In this document: positions 10,353 to 20,339 of the stretch, one piece after another
Position numbering within the stretch: position 1 is the first letter of the stretch
How the letters are laid out: every line of letters begins with the position of its first letter
NCBI RefSeq assembly: GCF_028640845.1
Contig: NC_080546.1
Span: 15,287,520 to 15,351,519, forward strand
Direction: 5' to 3'
DNA from: Ahaetulla prasina
Lineage: Eukaryota > Chordata > Lepidosauria > Squamata > Colubridae
DNA length: 64,000 nucleotides
Made by a program: the position numbers and the translations under genes
Notes under the pieces: model-generated
The model's input: only the letters and a program-made list of their open reading frames with translations
What the model was told of the DNA's origin: nothing
Databases searched by the model: none

Positions 10353-10468
10353 CAGGGGTGTCAAACTCAATTTCATTGAAAGCTGCATCAGGGCTGTGGT
10401 TGACCTCGGGGACCTGGGTGGCCATGGCCAACTGGGGAGCGTGGCCAGCTTGACACCACTCCCCAAAC
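10353..10468. mobile_element. hAT-type MITE fragment, CAGGGGTGTCAAACTC group
   Basis: It begins CAGGGGTGTCAAACTCAATT and contains TTTCATTGAAAGC and GTGGCCATGGCCA phrases, like the better preserved copies at 17765 and 27452. The right end (about GCTTGACACCACTC) is damaged and no duplication is visible. Confidence 0.6.
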
Positions 10469-10504
10469 TGCTGGCATGTTTCCTCTTTGCATTGGGTAAA
10501 CTGG

Positions 10505-11250
10505 GCTGAAGATGCAACTCTTTGTCAAGCAAGTGACCAGGAGTGAAATGCTCCCAGTTTGGACTGGATCACCTGATCCGGTAGCGATGGCGGCCGGTGG
10601 TTCGGAGAACCGGTAGCAAAAATCCCTGACCACCCCCCCGTGCATGCCCAGCTGAGCATCAGAGGGTTGGCTTTTTTTTTACTTTTAAAAGCATTTTTTC
10701 TTCGGCTGAAAAAATGCTTTTAAAGTAAAAAAAACAAGCCTCTTTTTTTTTGCCTTTAAAAGAAAAAACAAGCCTCTTATGATCACGCAGCTCAGCCGGG
10801 ATCGTCAGAGGCTTTTAAATGCATTTTTTCTACAACCTCTTCTGCTGAAGAGGTTGTAAAAAAATGCTTTTAAAAGGCTCCTCTGATGATTGTCAGAGGC
10901 TTTTTTTTTCTTTTAAAGGCAAAAATAATGCTTTTAAAAGAAAAGAAAAGCCTCTGATGATCAGGTAACTCAGCTGGAATCGTCAGAGAAGCCTTTTAAA
11001 AGCATTTTTTTACAACTTCTTCAGCAGAAGAGTTGGTAGAAAAAATGCTTTTAAAAGTTAAAAAAAAAAGTTGGCCACGCCCACCCAGTCACATTACCCC
11101 CCCACCAAGCCACGCCCACAGAACCAGTAGTAACAAATTTTACATTTCACCACTGCAAGTGACCCTATTTCAGACAAATGGTTGTCCAGTCTCTTCTTAA
11201 AAGGCCTCTGTTGTTGGAGCACCCACAATTTCTGGAGGCAAGCTATTTAT
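10505..11250 (-). mobile_element. CR1 3' fragment split by a hAT element
   Basis: GTCAAGCAAGTGAC on the left and CCTATTTCAGACAAATGG on the right of the hAT insertion rejoin into the CR1 3'-end order (AGCAGG...ACCCTA...CAGACAAATGG). The right part ends with the TCTGGAGGCAAG section near 11245. Confidence 0.6.
10538..11155. mobile_element. hAT-type element with internal hairpins
   Basis: The 618-bp element runs from CAGGAGTGAAATGC to ACATTTCACCACTG, with perfect 8-bp duplications CAAGTGAC (10530-10537 and 11156-11163). It carries GATCCGGTAGCGATGG and GAGAACCGGTAGC blocks near the left end. The interior holds several copies of AAAAGCATTTTTT and its inverse around CTCTTC...GAAGAGG, giving multiple nested hairpins. 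A shorter relative lies at 27829. Confidence 0.9.
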
Positions 11251-12010
11251 TTTATCATGCTCTTTCAGTTAACCGCATAAACATAACACTGCATTTGGAA
11301 TTTGGACAATTTCAGTCAACCAAGGCAGCTGTCCATGCTAGAAATTATTAATTTCTTAAGCGAGCTTTTCACCACCTCTGTGACACCGCGGCGAATTACT
11401 GAGCCAAATGACAAGAAATGTTCTCAGTTACGATGGGTGGGTGGGTGAGCGGGCGGGCGAGGAAATGTGTTCTTTTGGATAGGGTTGAGGGAATGAGCCC
11501 TAATACACGTGAGCATATTTGTTTTAGAAGAGAGAAATGATTCCTCCTTTAAACTGTTTTGCATCATGAATATTTAAAGAGAGAGTCTGAGGACTTCAGC
11601 AATTTATTGTAGCTTTAAAAAACGCAATCCATAAAATTTGGAATTCTTATTAGAAGCTACGTTTATTAAACATTGATAAAGGATTTTGGCTGGCGGTATT
11701 CATTAATAATGGTTAAGCGTCTAAAAAAAAGCATTTGCAGAAATTAAGACTAAAACCTGGGTTCATAGCCTAGCACAAGCAACATTACAGCGCATAAGCA
11801 ATTAAGGGAAACTACACGCAAGCTTTATACGGTGTATAAAATTGAGTTATTCATGTTAGTGGGTGTCCTGCCTGATTTACGGTAGTTTATTTTCACCAAG
11901 AGATCTAGAGAAGATTTTTAGTTTCTCAAAGCTTGTATCTATACTTTCATATATACTTGAGATTGGTTGGTTGGAAACTTGCAGAAGAGACCTTCATCTT
12001 GCAGTGGATA
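11251..12010. other. AT-rich unique sequence, possible conserved noncoding
   Basis: I found no repeat family or ORF. It holds several ATTA/TAAT homeodomain-type cores (for example TTCATTAATAATGG near 11700) and long runs without microsatellite decay. This is compatible with a conserved regulatory element, but conservation cannot be judged from one sequence. Confidence 0.3.
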
Positions 12011-12018
12011 GACTAGAA

Positions 12019-12129
12019 TAGGGGTCTCCAACCTTGGCAACTTTAAAACTTGCGGACTTCAAAGCTGGCTGAGGAATTCTGGGAGTTGAAGTCCACAAGT
12101 CTTAAAGTTGCCAAGGTTGGAGACCCCTG
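12019..12129. mobile_element. Palindromic hAT-type MITE, first of a joined pair
   Basis: The foldback runs from TAGGGGTCTCCAACC to GGTTGGAGACCCCTG, and the first base is probably a mutated C. Perfect 8-bp copies of GACTAGAA lie at 12011-12018 and 12130-12137. The right copy also serves as the left duplication of the next element. Confidence 0.9.
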
Positions 12130-12137
12130 GACTAGAA

Positions 12138-12264
12138 CAGGGGTGACTGTCAAACTCACGACCCGCGGGCCAGATGCATGGGCTGGCCATGCCCACACCC
12201 GGTTTAGCGAATGTCACGATATGTTGCATGATGCTGCTGTGGCAACGTGAGTTTGACACCTCTG
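12138..12264. mobile_element. hAT-type MITE, CAGGGGTGTCAAACTC group, second of a joined pair
   Basis: It begins CAGGGGTGACTGTCAAACTC and ends GAGTTTGACACCTCTG. GACTAGAA is repeated a third time at 12265-12272. It contains GGTTTAGCGAA and ATGTTGCATGATG, shared with the copy at 51917. Confidence 0.9.
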
Positions 12265-12273
12265 GACTAGAAT

Positions 12274-13045
12274 GATAGTCAACTTACAACTTACAACGGT
12301 TTGTTTAATGCCAGTTCAAAGTTGCAATGGCACTGAAAAAAAGTGACTTATGACCATTGTTCACACTTATGACCATTGCAGAATCCTCATGGTCAGGTGA
12401 TCAAAATTTGGACGCTTTGCAACTGGCATGTATTAATGACGGTTGCGGTGTCCCTGGGTCATGTGATCGTCTTTTGTTACCTTCTGACAAGCAAAGTCAA
12501 TGGAGAAACCAGATTCAATTAACAACGATGTTACTAGCTTAATAACCTCAGCGATTCACTTAACAACTTGGCCAGAGCGGTCATAGGGTAAAGGTAAAGG
12601 TTCCCCTTGCACATATGTGTTAATCGTTCCTGACTCTAGGGGGCGGTGCTCATCTTCGTTTCAAAGCCAAAGAGCCAGCGCTGTCCGAAGATGTCTCCAT
12701 GGTTATGTGCCTGGCATGACTAAAGGTCAAAGGCGCATGAAAAGCTGTTACTTTCCCACTAAAGGTGGTCCCTATTTTTCAACTTGCATTTTTTATCTGC
12801 TTTCGAACTGCTAGGTTGGCAGAAGCTGGGACAAGTAATGGGAGCTCACCCCATTACCCGGCACTAGGGATTCGAACCGCTGAACTGCCGACCTTTCGAT
12901 CGACAAGCTCAGCATCTTAGCCACTGAGCCACCGTGTCCCGCTAGAGACAGGGCAAGATGGGGCAAAACTCACTGAACAACTGTCTTGCTTAGCCACAGA
13001 AATGTTGGGCTCAACTGAGATCCTAAACTGAAGACTCCCTATAAT
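12274..13045. repeat. ACTTACAACC-type repeat split by a SINE
   Basis: The left section (AGTCAACTTACAACTTAC, CAACTGGCATGTATTAATG, CACTTAACAAC) and the right section (ATGGGGCAAAACTCACTGAAC) are consecutive parts of this family. A Sauria-type SINE at 12590-12943 separates them. Confidence 0.65.
12590..12943 (-). mobile_element. Sauria-type SINE
   Basis: Read on the minus strand, it starts with a tRNA-like head (GGTGGCTCAGTGGCTAAGA, then a B-box-like GGTTCGAATCC). It continues through CACCTTTAGTGGGAAAGTAA and ends with AACCTTTACCTTTACCC. The 3' end matches the Bov-B-like tail described for Sauria SINEs. It is near full length at about 350 bp and is noncoding. Confidence 0.8.
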
Positions 13046-13075
13046 ACTAAGCTTTTAAAAGTGTACCATAGTTTA

Positions 13076-13595
13076 TGTTGTGTCTGCACCCCCCGAGCCG
13101 GGCCCCCTGCCAGAAAGTGACTTGGAAAGTGAGGGGGAAGGGCCATCAGGACTTACCTCGGGAGCACCAGCTTCCCTGGCTCAGTTCCAGGAGCCAGAGG
13201 CAGGCCAGGTGGAGGAGATAAAGAGGCCTCCGTCCCCTGACTCTTTCCCTCCCAGGCCACGCCTCCAGACCCAGCTGATGGCAATCAGGCCTGGCTGGAC
13301 CCTAGGTTTCGTAGGCAGGAGAGGCGGGAACAACAGAAGCAGGGGTGGGGCAGGCCTAGGAAGTGCTGAGTCATGGAGCCACACCCCACAGGATATAAAA
13401 GCAGCAAGAGCTGCTATGCCTCTTCGTAGCAGGCAAATCAACTGCTTAACTAAGAGCTGAAGTACTGTTTGTTGACTCATCGGCATCAAGGGAGATAACA
13501 GAGACACTTGGCAGACACTCGCTAGTTTGCTGCCAGAGCTGATAGTGCCGGCTAATTAAGTCATTGCTCGGACGGAGGTGAGGGGGGACAGAACA
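13076..13595 (+). mobile_element. Solo LTR (TGTTGTG...AGAACA family)
   Basis: The 520-bp unit starts TGTTGTGTCTGCACCCC and ends GGGGGGACAGAACA. The flanks GTTTA and TTTTA match at four of five bases. A TATA box (GGATATAAAAGCAG) lies near 13392. An ORF across it starting 13080 is low-complexity Pro/Glu-rich sequence shared by all copies and is not treated as a gene. Confidence 0.8.
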
Positions 13596-13839
13596 TTTTA
13601 GCCTATTCACAGGCTAACAAAATAACATGTAGAATCATCCAACACAGATTAGAATCCTACATGGAAAAAGAGATGGCAGGTATATCTATGGAGATTCTCA
13701 GTCATCCAGGTCATGGTTGTCCCAAAGGGTGCTGAGAATCTCCATAGACATTTAGCAGTTGATAGATCAGCCACAAAGACCCTGGATAGGATGTTCAAAT
13801 GCCGTGACGTGTCTATATACCAAGAAAAACCAGAAACAT

Positions 13840-14478
13840 GTCACAAAAGGTTTGACCCCGGGGACGTTGCAACTGCCATAAATATGAGTCAATCAAATGC
13901 CGAGTATTTTAATTTTGAGCGTCAGCCTCTGCCTATGTTGCTTTGCTTGCTATCGGCTGCCATTGTAACGGGGGGGGGGGTAGGTTTTGCTGGTATATGG
14001 GTGGCGGGGGAAGCGAGCTGGTGGGGACATCTCGAGAAAAGGGAGGAAACTTCTCACAGGCTTCAAGTAGCCGTGGAAGGAGCTGATAGCTGTCAAGGTC
14101 AACTGTTCTGGCATACCAGAGAGATGGGGACCGTCTGAAGAAGAGCCCCACATGACACCTTGGGGAGATGTGGATTGGACGCTCAACCTGGGAAGGATTT
14201 GGGATTGCTTTCAATATCTAATTTTCGCGCCTATTGTTTCAGACCTTGCTTTTCTTTTGTTGCATTCAGTTCATACTCAATAAAAGTACCTTTCTCTATA
14301 AACAGGGAGTTGGGGTTTTTCTTTCTTGGCCTTTGAACAGAGCCTCGTCTCACGGTTACCACGGAGACGCTACAACGTCCGTAAGTGTGAAAAATAGTCC
14401 CAAGTTACTTTGTTTCGGTGTCTTTGAAACTTTGAAGGTCACTAAATGAACTGTCGTAAGTTGACGACTACCTGAGGT
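13840..14478. repeat. ACTTACAACC-type repeat split by an unclassified insert
   Basis: GACCCCGGGGACGTTGCAAC and AATTTTGAGC lie on the left. CGTCCGTAAGTGTGAAAAA and GTAAGTTGACGACTACCTGA lie on the right and are the family's end. About 424 bp of unrelated sequence interrupts it. Confidence 0.6.
13924..14346. mobile_element. Unclassified insertion in an ACTTACAACC repeat
   Basis: The insert boundaries follow from the broken host repeat, with a short shared CGTC at both junctions (GAGCGTC and CCTCGTC). It contains an 11-base G run at 13970, AGAAGAGCCCCACATGACAC, and an AATAAAAGTACC polyadenylation-like site near 14280. That site suggests a retroelement LTR, but I see no TG...CA ends. Confidence 0.4.
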
Positions 14479-14907
14479 CTTGCTGTTTATTATATACCGT
14501 GTTTCCCCGAGACCCTGTCTTATATAACTTTTTGCCACCAAAAAAGACACCAGGTCTTATTTTTGGGGTGGTGGTGGGGTGGTGGCGTCGTCCACTGACT
14601 CACCTCACTTGCGCGCGTCGCCCCCGGCTTCCTTTTCGCTGTCAGAGGCCTTTAGGAATTTCTTCAGCTGGCCAGGCTTTCCTGAAGGCCTCTGCAACTA
14701 ATAATAGAGCTCCTGATGAATCTGGAGCTCTGTTATCGGCTGCAGAGGCCCTTCGGGAAGCCTTGCCGGCTTTGCCAGCTGCAGAAGAAATGGGCCAGCA
14801 AGGCAGGTGTCAGGGTATGCGAGGCCTGGCTGCAACTGTCTGAAGGTAAATAGTAGGGCAGCGCCTCCTCCCACAATCCCCAGCTTAGCTTAATTTTTAC
14901 TCGTGTA

Positions 14908-15884
14908 CCGGGGTGAAATCTAAAAATTCTCCCTACCAGTTCTGTGGGTGTGGCTTAATTGGTGGGTGTGGCTTGGTGGTCAGGTGACCGGGTGGGCGTG
15001 GCCAATAATGATAAATAATAAAAATAATAAACAAAGTACACAAAACAACAAGAGGTACCAAAAACCAACTTTCACACTTTACACACACACACAAGACAGC
15101 ACAACCGACTCACACACAATGTAAAAGCAGCCACACTTCACCCAAAATGGCCCCTGCAACAAGCAGGAACCTCACACAGCCACAAAAAGCTCAAAAACCA
15201 ACTTTCACACTTTACACACACACAACACAAGACACACACACCAAATGCCACATACAGCTTTGTGAGATTTTATGTGTTTATTTATTTATTTATTTATCTA
15301 TCACATTTCTATACCGCCCTTCTCCGAAGACTCAGGGCGGTTTACAGCCAAGATAAAATCGCACAGAAACAAACATTAAAAACATTTGCGTAGTTAGAGT
15401 GAAACACTACAGAAACACACCAAATCTCAGGAAGCTGCATAAATATTTTATTTTATTATTTTATTTTATTTATATTTTTAGATAACAGCAGCTAAATTTA
15501 AAACTTATTTAACTTTAAATTGCTATGTCTAAAAAACAAAATAAAACTCTTTAAAAAACCCCAATTAACTATTTTTAAAGCTTCCCCTCCCCCCCAAAAA
15601 ACCCAGTTACTTACCCAATTCAAGGGACAAGGCAGGCAGATTAAGTTGCTCACTGATGAGATGGATTGCAGTTAGGCAGATTGAGTTGCTAGCTGATGCA
15701 ATTGATTGCAGCAGCCGAAGCAAAATAAGCAGAAAGCTGCCAAGTAGGCAAGTGGGGACCAGGCGATTGGGTGGGCATGGGCAGGGGAGGGGGGCAGGGA
15801 TTTTTGCTACCAGTTCTCCGAACTGCCCATCCCCATCGCTACTGGATCACCGATCCGGTCCGAACCGGGAGCATTTCACCCCTG
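14908..15884. mobile_element. Large hAT-type element of the ACCGGTTC group
   Basis: It starts CCGGGGTGAAATCTAAAAAT and ends GGGAGCATTTCACCCCTG. The flanks CTCGTGTAC and CTGTGTAC are an 8-bp duplication with a one-base gap. The 977-bp interior has no transposase. It holds CACAC-rich sequence, an L2-tail fragment (15283-15345) and GATCACCGATCCGGTCCG near the right end. Confidence 0.78.
15283..15345 (-). mobile_element. L2-type 3' tail fragment
   Basis: ATTTATTTATTTATCTATCA is followed by CTATACCGCCCTTCTCCGAA and ACTCAGGGCGG. This is the antisense of the 3' end shared by L2 LINEs and the tRNA-SINE in this window. Confidence 0.7.
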
Positions 15885-15957
15885 CTGTGTACCCTGTGGT
15901 GGGCGGGGTCTTAATTAGGGCTTATTTTGGGAAGCAGGGCTTATATTGGGTGCAATG

Positions 15958-17160
15958 TGGGGGCAGAGGTCGACCGCGAGGTGCCTCACTTGTGGGGTGC
16001 CGCAGGGGTCGATCCTCTCGCCCCTTTTGTTCAACATCTATATGAAGCCGTTGGGTGAGATCATCAGTGGCTTCGGGGTGAGATACCAGCAGTACGCTGA
16101 TGACACCCAGCTGTACTTTTCCACCCCAGGCCACCCCAATGAAGTTGTTGAAGTGCTGTCCCGGTGTTTGGAAGCCGTACGGGTCTGGATGGGGAGAAAC
16201 AGGCTCAAGCTTAATCCCTCCAAGACGGAGTGGCTGTGGATGCCGGCATCCCGATTCAGTCAGCTGCAGCCGCAGCTGACTGTTGGAGGCGCGTTATTGG
16301 CCCCAAAGGATAGGGTGCACGACTTAGGTGTCCTCCTGGATGAACGGCTGTCGTTTGAAGATCATTTGACGGCCATCTCCAGGAGGGCCTTCCACCAGGT
16401 TCGCCTGGTTCGGCAGTTGCGCCCCTTCCTTGATCGGGATGCCTTATGCACAGTCACTCACGCGCTCGTTACCTCTCGCTTGGATTATTGTAATGCTCTC
16501 TACATGGGGCTCCCCTTGAGGTGCACTCGGAGGCTTCAGTTAGTCCAGAATGCAGCTGCGCAGGTGATAGAGGGAGCTACGCGTAGCTCCCACGTAACAC
16601 CGCTCCTGCGCAGACTGCACTGGCTACCTGTGGCTTTCCGAGTGCACTTTAAGGTTTTGGTTACGACCTTTAAAGCGCTCCATGGCTTACGGCATGGGTA
16701 CTTACGGGACCGCCTGCTGTTACCGCATGCCTCCCACCGACCCGTACGCTCTCACAGAGAGGGACTTCTCAGGGTGCCGTCCGCCAAGCAATGTCAGCTG
16801 GCGGCCCCCAGGGGAAGGTCCTTCTCTGTGGGGGCTCCCACACTCTGGAACGAGCTTCCCCCGGGCTTACGCCAAATACCTGACCTTCGGACCTTCCGCC
16901 GCGAACTGAAGACACATCTTTTTACTCGTGCGGGGCTGGCTTAAATTTTATAAATTTTATAAATTTTATAATTTTATCGATTTTAAATTTCTTACTACTA
17001 ATTTTAAATGGGGTTTTAGTTTTTTATATATTTTAAAGTTTCTAGGCTAATTATAATAAATTTTTTAACTTGTATTTTAAATTGTATATTGTATTGTTTG
17101 TTTTTACTTTTGCCTGTACACCGCCCTGAGTCCTTCGGGAGAAGGGCGGTATAAAAATCA
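15958..17160 (+). mobile_element. L2-clade LINE, 5' truncated
   Basis: This is the 3' 1.2 kb of an L2 element: the last part of ORF2, an AT-rich 3' UTR, and the terminal CCGCCCTGAGTCCTTCGGGA block at 17121. It then runs into an AAT-type tail. The 5' end abuts interrupted MITE sequence near 15957. It lacks the endonuclease and the first half of the reverse transcriptase, so it is immobile. Confidence 0.87.
15985..16944 (+). pseudogene. L2 ORF2 reverse transcriptase, C-terminal part
   Basis: The open frame (about 320 codons) keeps RT block 4 as CGVPQGSILSPLLFNIYM, the catalytic YADD in QQYADDTQLYF, and thumb and C-terminal segments DYCNALYMGLP, LQLVQNAAAQVI, LHWLPVAFRVHF and APTLWNELPPGLR. This enzyme would copy the element's RNA at a nicked target. 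The order and the HWLPV and WNELP motifs fit L2 rather than CR1. No stops occur across the retained part, suggesting a fairly young copy. The finger domain and the endonuclease are absent. Confidence 0.87.
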
Positions 17161-17164
17161 AATA

Positions 17165-17223
<59 letters not shown>

Positions 17224-17250
17224 TGATGATGATGATGATGATGATGATGT
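17161..17250. repeat. L2 tail microsatellite (AAT)n-(GAT)n
   Basis: An AATAATAAT run (17164-17220) switches to GATGATGAT (17221-17249). It directly follows the L2 3' end and probably grew from the LINE's own tail. Confidence 0.95.
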
Positions 17251-17309
17251 AAAAATCAAGCTAGGATTTACTTTTGGGATTGGTCGTATTTTTGGGGAAA
17301 CATGGCTGT

Positions 17310-17756
17310 GGTAATCCACTGAACTTTTTGCTGTGCAAATTCTACTGGCATGAATGGGATGTAACTGCCAACCACAGAGCATTAATGCTTTGTTGGGCAT
17401 TAGCAGAACTTGCATTAGCTATGCAGATTCTTGCTGCCTTGCTATTTCTTAGGCTAATACTGTGATGGGAGAGGGTTTCTCCTCATTCCCACTGCACATA
17501 GTTAATTGGTAGATCATCCACCTTTGGCTTTGATCCTGCCCATTACAGATATGTGACCTAAGGGAACGCATACCTCAGTCTAAAAGGGCCCCCACCCTGC
17601 ATTTGTACAGTAGTTGACTGCCAATACACTTAGGTGCAATTCATAATTTAAAAGAATAGCTATAAGCAGGAATGGCTTTTCCATTAGATGTTGGGTTTCA
17701 TGAAAGTCCTGTCCATGTTGTTGTTGTTTTTTAACTATAGGGTAAGGAGAGGAATC
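17310..17756. other. No gene recognised
   Basis: Unique-looking sequence between the mariner-type right end and the next hAT target site. No supported ORF. Confidence 0.4.
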
Positions 17757-17764
17757 TTCTTTAT

Positions 17765-18024
17765 CAGGGATGTCAAACTGAAGGCCCGGGGCCCAGATTC
17801 GATGCAAGACGGCCACGGGGTGCTTAGATCTGGCCCGAGGGGCCACCCTGTAAATAGCAAATGACTGGCTCATGGTGCCTTTGCCAGTGAAAACAGAGCT
17901 CGGGAGCCCTCCACAGGCGCCCCCGACACGAGTGACATCGAGCTGGCCATGCCCTCCCTGGCCACACCCACCCCAGCCCCTCGAGGTCAAACACAACTCA
18001 ATGAAATCGAGTTTGACGCCCCTG
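17765..18024. mobile_element. hAT-type MITE, CAGGGGTGTCAAACTC group
   Basis: The ends are CAGGGATGTCAAACTG and GAGTTTGACGCCCCTG. The flanks TTCTTTAT (17757-17764) and TTCTATAT (18025-18032) match at seven of eight. It contains GCCAGTGAAAACAGAGCTCG, shared with 27452. Confidence 0.88.
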
Positions 18025-18271
18025 TTCTATATGGTGTGCTATGATAGCTCAGCTGACTTTGAGTGCCATGTATCCTAACCTGGATGGGGAGAAAGCATGT
18101 TTTGCTACTTTCTGGATCCATAATGGTCCAATGGGGCCTATTGTCTGCGATGGCAGGACAGCCACTTCCATCTGCTGTAGTCCCATCGCATCCTGTGACT
18201 TTGTTGGGTGTTGTCCCACAAGAGACCCTGAAAGAAAAGCATTGGGACCTAGTTAGAAATTCTGGATCTCC

Positions 18272-18881
18272 ACCAGATGACATATAATTTAGAAAATATT
18301 GAACTGAGCAGTGCTGGATAGATTGACATTGAAACTGAAAGATAAAGGAGATACAGAGTATTATTTAACGTGGAATAGGTTTTATCAATGGTTAGAGGTA
18401 AGAGGTAGAAATTAGATGAAGAAAGAGCATTGTTATGTAAAATATGAATACTACTTTATAATTATGAGTATGCTAATATTTTTATAAATATGATCATAAA
18501 TAAGCTAATATATTTATAAATATGGTTATAATTATATGTATTGTCATATACTTTATTCATTAAACATGAAACTCAGTCAACTGAACATTCAAAAATGCAT
18601 CACAAATTCCATTGACTGGTGCTAATGGTTGATACGGGTTGCTTCCAGCGTCCTAGCTTATTGTTTTTTATTTTATTTTATTATAAATTATATTATGTTT
18701 ATTATATATTATATATATTGTAAAAATATTTTATTTATCTTATTTATATAATAATAATAATTATTATTATTACTATCAGTATATCTGTTACTTTTTTCTT
18801 CTTCTGTAAAATGAGATGTCCGGACAACACATCGTATTCAAAATACTTATATATAAATAAAAAAACTTGACTTAAAAAAAA
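18272..18881 (+). mobile_element. L1-like LINE, 5' truncated
   Basis: The first 150 bp encode an L1 ORF2-like C-terminal segment (EYYLTWNRFYQWLEVR). A very AT-rich 3' UTR and a short A-rich tail follow. A 17-bp target duplication, AGAAATTCTGGATCTCC at 18255-18271 and the same with one change at 18882-18898, brackets it. That is the signature of target-primed reverse transcription. Confidence 0.75.
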
Positions 18882-19111
18882 AGAAATTCTGAATCTCCTG
18901 CTGTGATCCAGAAAATGGAATCAAAGGACCAGAAGAGTGTCTTTGGAGAACTTTACTCTGGAGAACTTGAAGGCACACACACATATAGCCAAGAATTCAT
19001 ACGTTACTTACATGATTTTGGCTGAGGATGTGTCTGGGTTTGACCATTTGTAATGAGTTCAATAAATTATGCTTAAGTGAGAAATGATTTAATGTAATAT
19101 ATGGACATATA

Positions 19112-19463
19112 GAGGGGGCATGGTGGCTCAGTGGCTAAGACACTGAGCTTGTCAATTGAAAGGTCGGCAGTTCAGCGGTTTGAATCCCTAGTGCTGCGTA
19201 ACGGGGTGAGCTCCCGTTACTTGTCCCAGCTTCCACCAACCTAACAGTTCGAAAGCACATAAAAATGCAAGTAGAAAAATAGGGACCACCTTTGGTGGGA
19301 AGGTAACAGCGTTCCGTGCACCTTTGACGTTTAGTCATGCCAACCACATGACCACGGAGACGTCTTTGGACAGTGCTGGCTCTTTGGCTTTGAAACGGAG
19401 ATGAGCACCGCCCCCTAGATTTGGGACCGCCTAGCACATATGTGCGAGGGGAACCTTTACCTT
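19112..19463 (+). mobile_element. Sauria-type SINE with target duplication
   Basis: It has a tRNA-like head (GGTGGCTCAGTGGCTAAGAC, GGTTTGAATCC), a middle of CACCTTTGGTGGGAAGGTAA and an end of GGGGAACCTTTACCTT. A perfect 11-bp duplication ATGGACATATA flanks it (19101-19111 and 19464-19474). At 352 bp it appears full length. Confidence 0.88.
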
Positions 19464-19474
19464 ATGGACATATA

Positions 19475-20235
19475 TAGGGGCAACAGTGGTGTCATACTGT
19501 AGGCTACATACAATGATTTTGGCATGACCTTTACATATCCAGGTAAATGATTTTAAGACAAATCATTAGAGTACCTGAAGTACCTACAACATTCTTCCAC
19601 CTTTTAGTAAGGTAAAACACTGAAATTTTCAAAAGCCAAAATAAGAAGAGCTAAAGGGGTTATTGTACGTAATAGACCTTCTTGTGAAGAAGGAATGGCA
19701 ATCACATCTTCAAATGGAAACAGATCACATCCGTCTTACTATAAGCGTTTGTTTATTTATATTCCCATCTTTATTATCTTTAAAATTTAAGGTAGCGAAG
19801 GAGTAATCCTTCTTCCTCTTACTGTCTCCACAACAACAAATCCAGTGAGGTGAGTGAGCCTGAGAGAGAATGACACTCAAAGTTACCCACAATCTATAGA
19901 TTATGATATAGGTATCAATCGCCTCATAATCTATTATTGGGGAGCAAATATGTCATTTTTTCAGCCTTTGCTTTAACTGCTTCTGCTTATTAACTTCAAA
20001 ACAATGTTTCTCTTAGCTATAACTTAACAGACAGAAAACAATTGTCATTCGTTCAACAGTAATTTAGTTGCTCAACTGCAAGATTTTACTGTGGTTATTT
20101 TGTTGTCAAAATCTCATTTAAAAAAGAGCAAAGGGCTATTGATGCCTCTGGCCTTCTCAACTGCAAATTGCACTGTCTACTTCTGGGAGATGTTATGAAA
20201 GGCTGTCATTTTATGCTAATCATTAGGACTTCAAG
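19475..20235. other. No gene recognised
   Basis: AT-rich unique-looking sequence. I see no repeat family, RNA gene or coding signature. Confidence 0.4.
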
Positions 20236-20237
20236 TT

Positions 20238-20246
20238 TAGTCGTCG

Positions 20247-20338
<92 letters not shown>
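20238..20338. repeat. Compound microsatellite (GTT)n-(ATT)n
   Basis: A GTT run from 20244 changes to an ATT run at about 20288 and stops exactly where the Rex1-like LINE begins. Confidence 0.96.

Positions 20339-20339
<1 letters not shown>

Larger units (their letters stand above)
14497..17305. mobile_element. TA-flanked MITE (CCGTGTTTCCCC type), twice interrupted
   Basis: The left end CCGTGTTTCCCCGAGACC follows a TA. The matching right end, GTATTTTTGGGGAAACATGG, is at 17287-17305. Between them lie own-sequence pieces (GGTCTTATTTTTGGGG at 14551, GGGCTTATTTTGGGAAGC at 15918), a hAT element (14908-15884) and an L2 LINE (15958-17250). The intact relative at 37164 is only 269 bp and has clear TA duplications. 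Confidence 0.7.

Noticed and set aside
13713..14138. A 141-codon open frame
   Set aside because: It runs across dispersed-repeat sequence, an insert junction and an 11-base G run. No protein family is recognisable.
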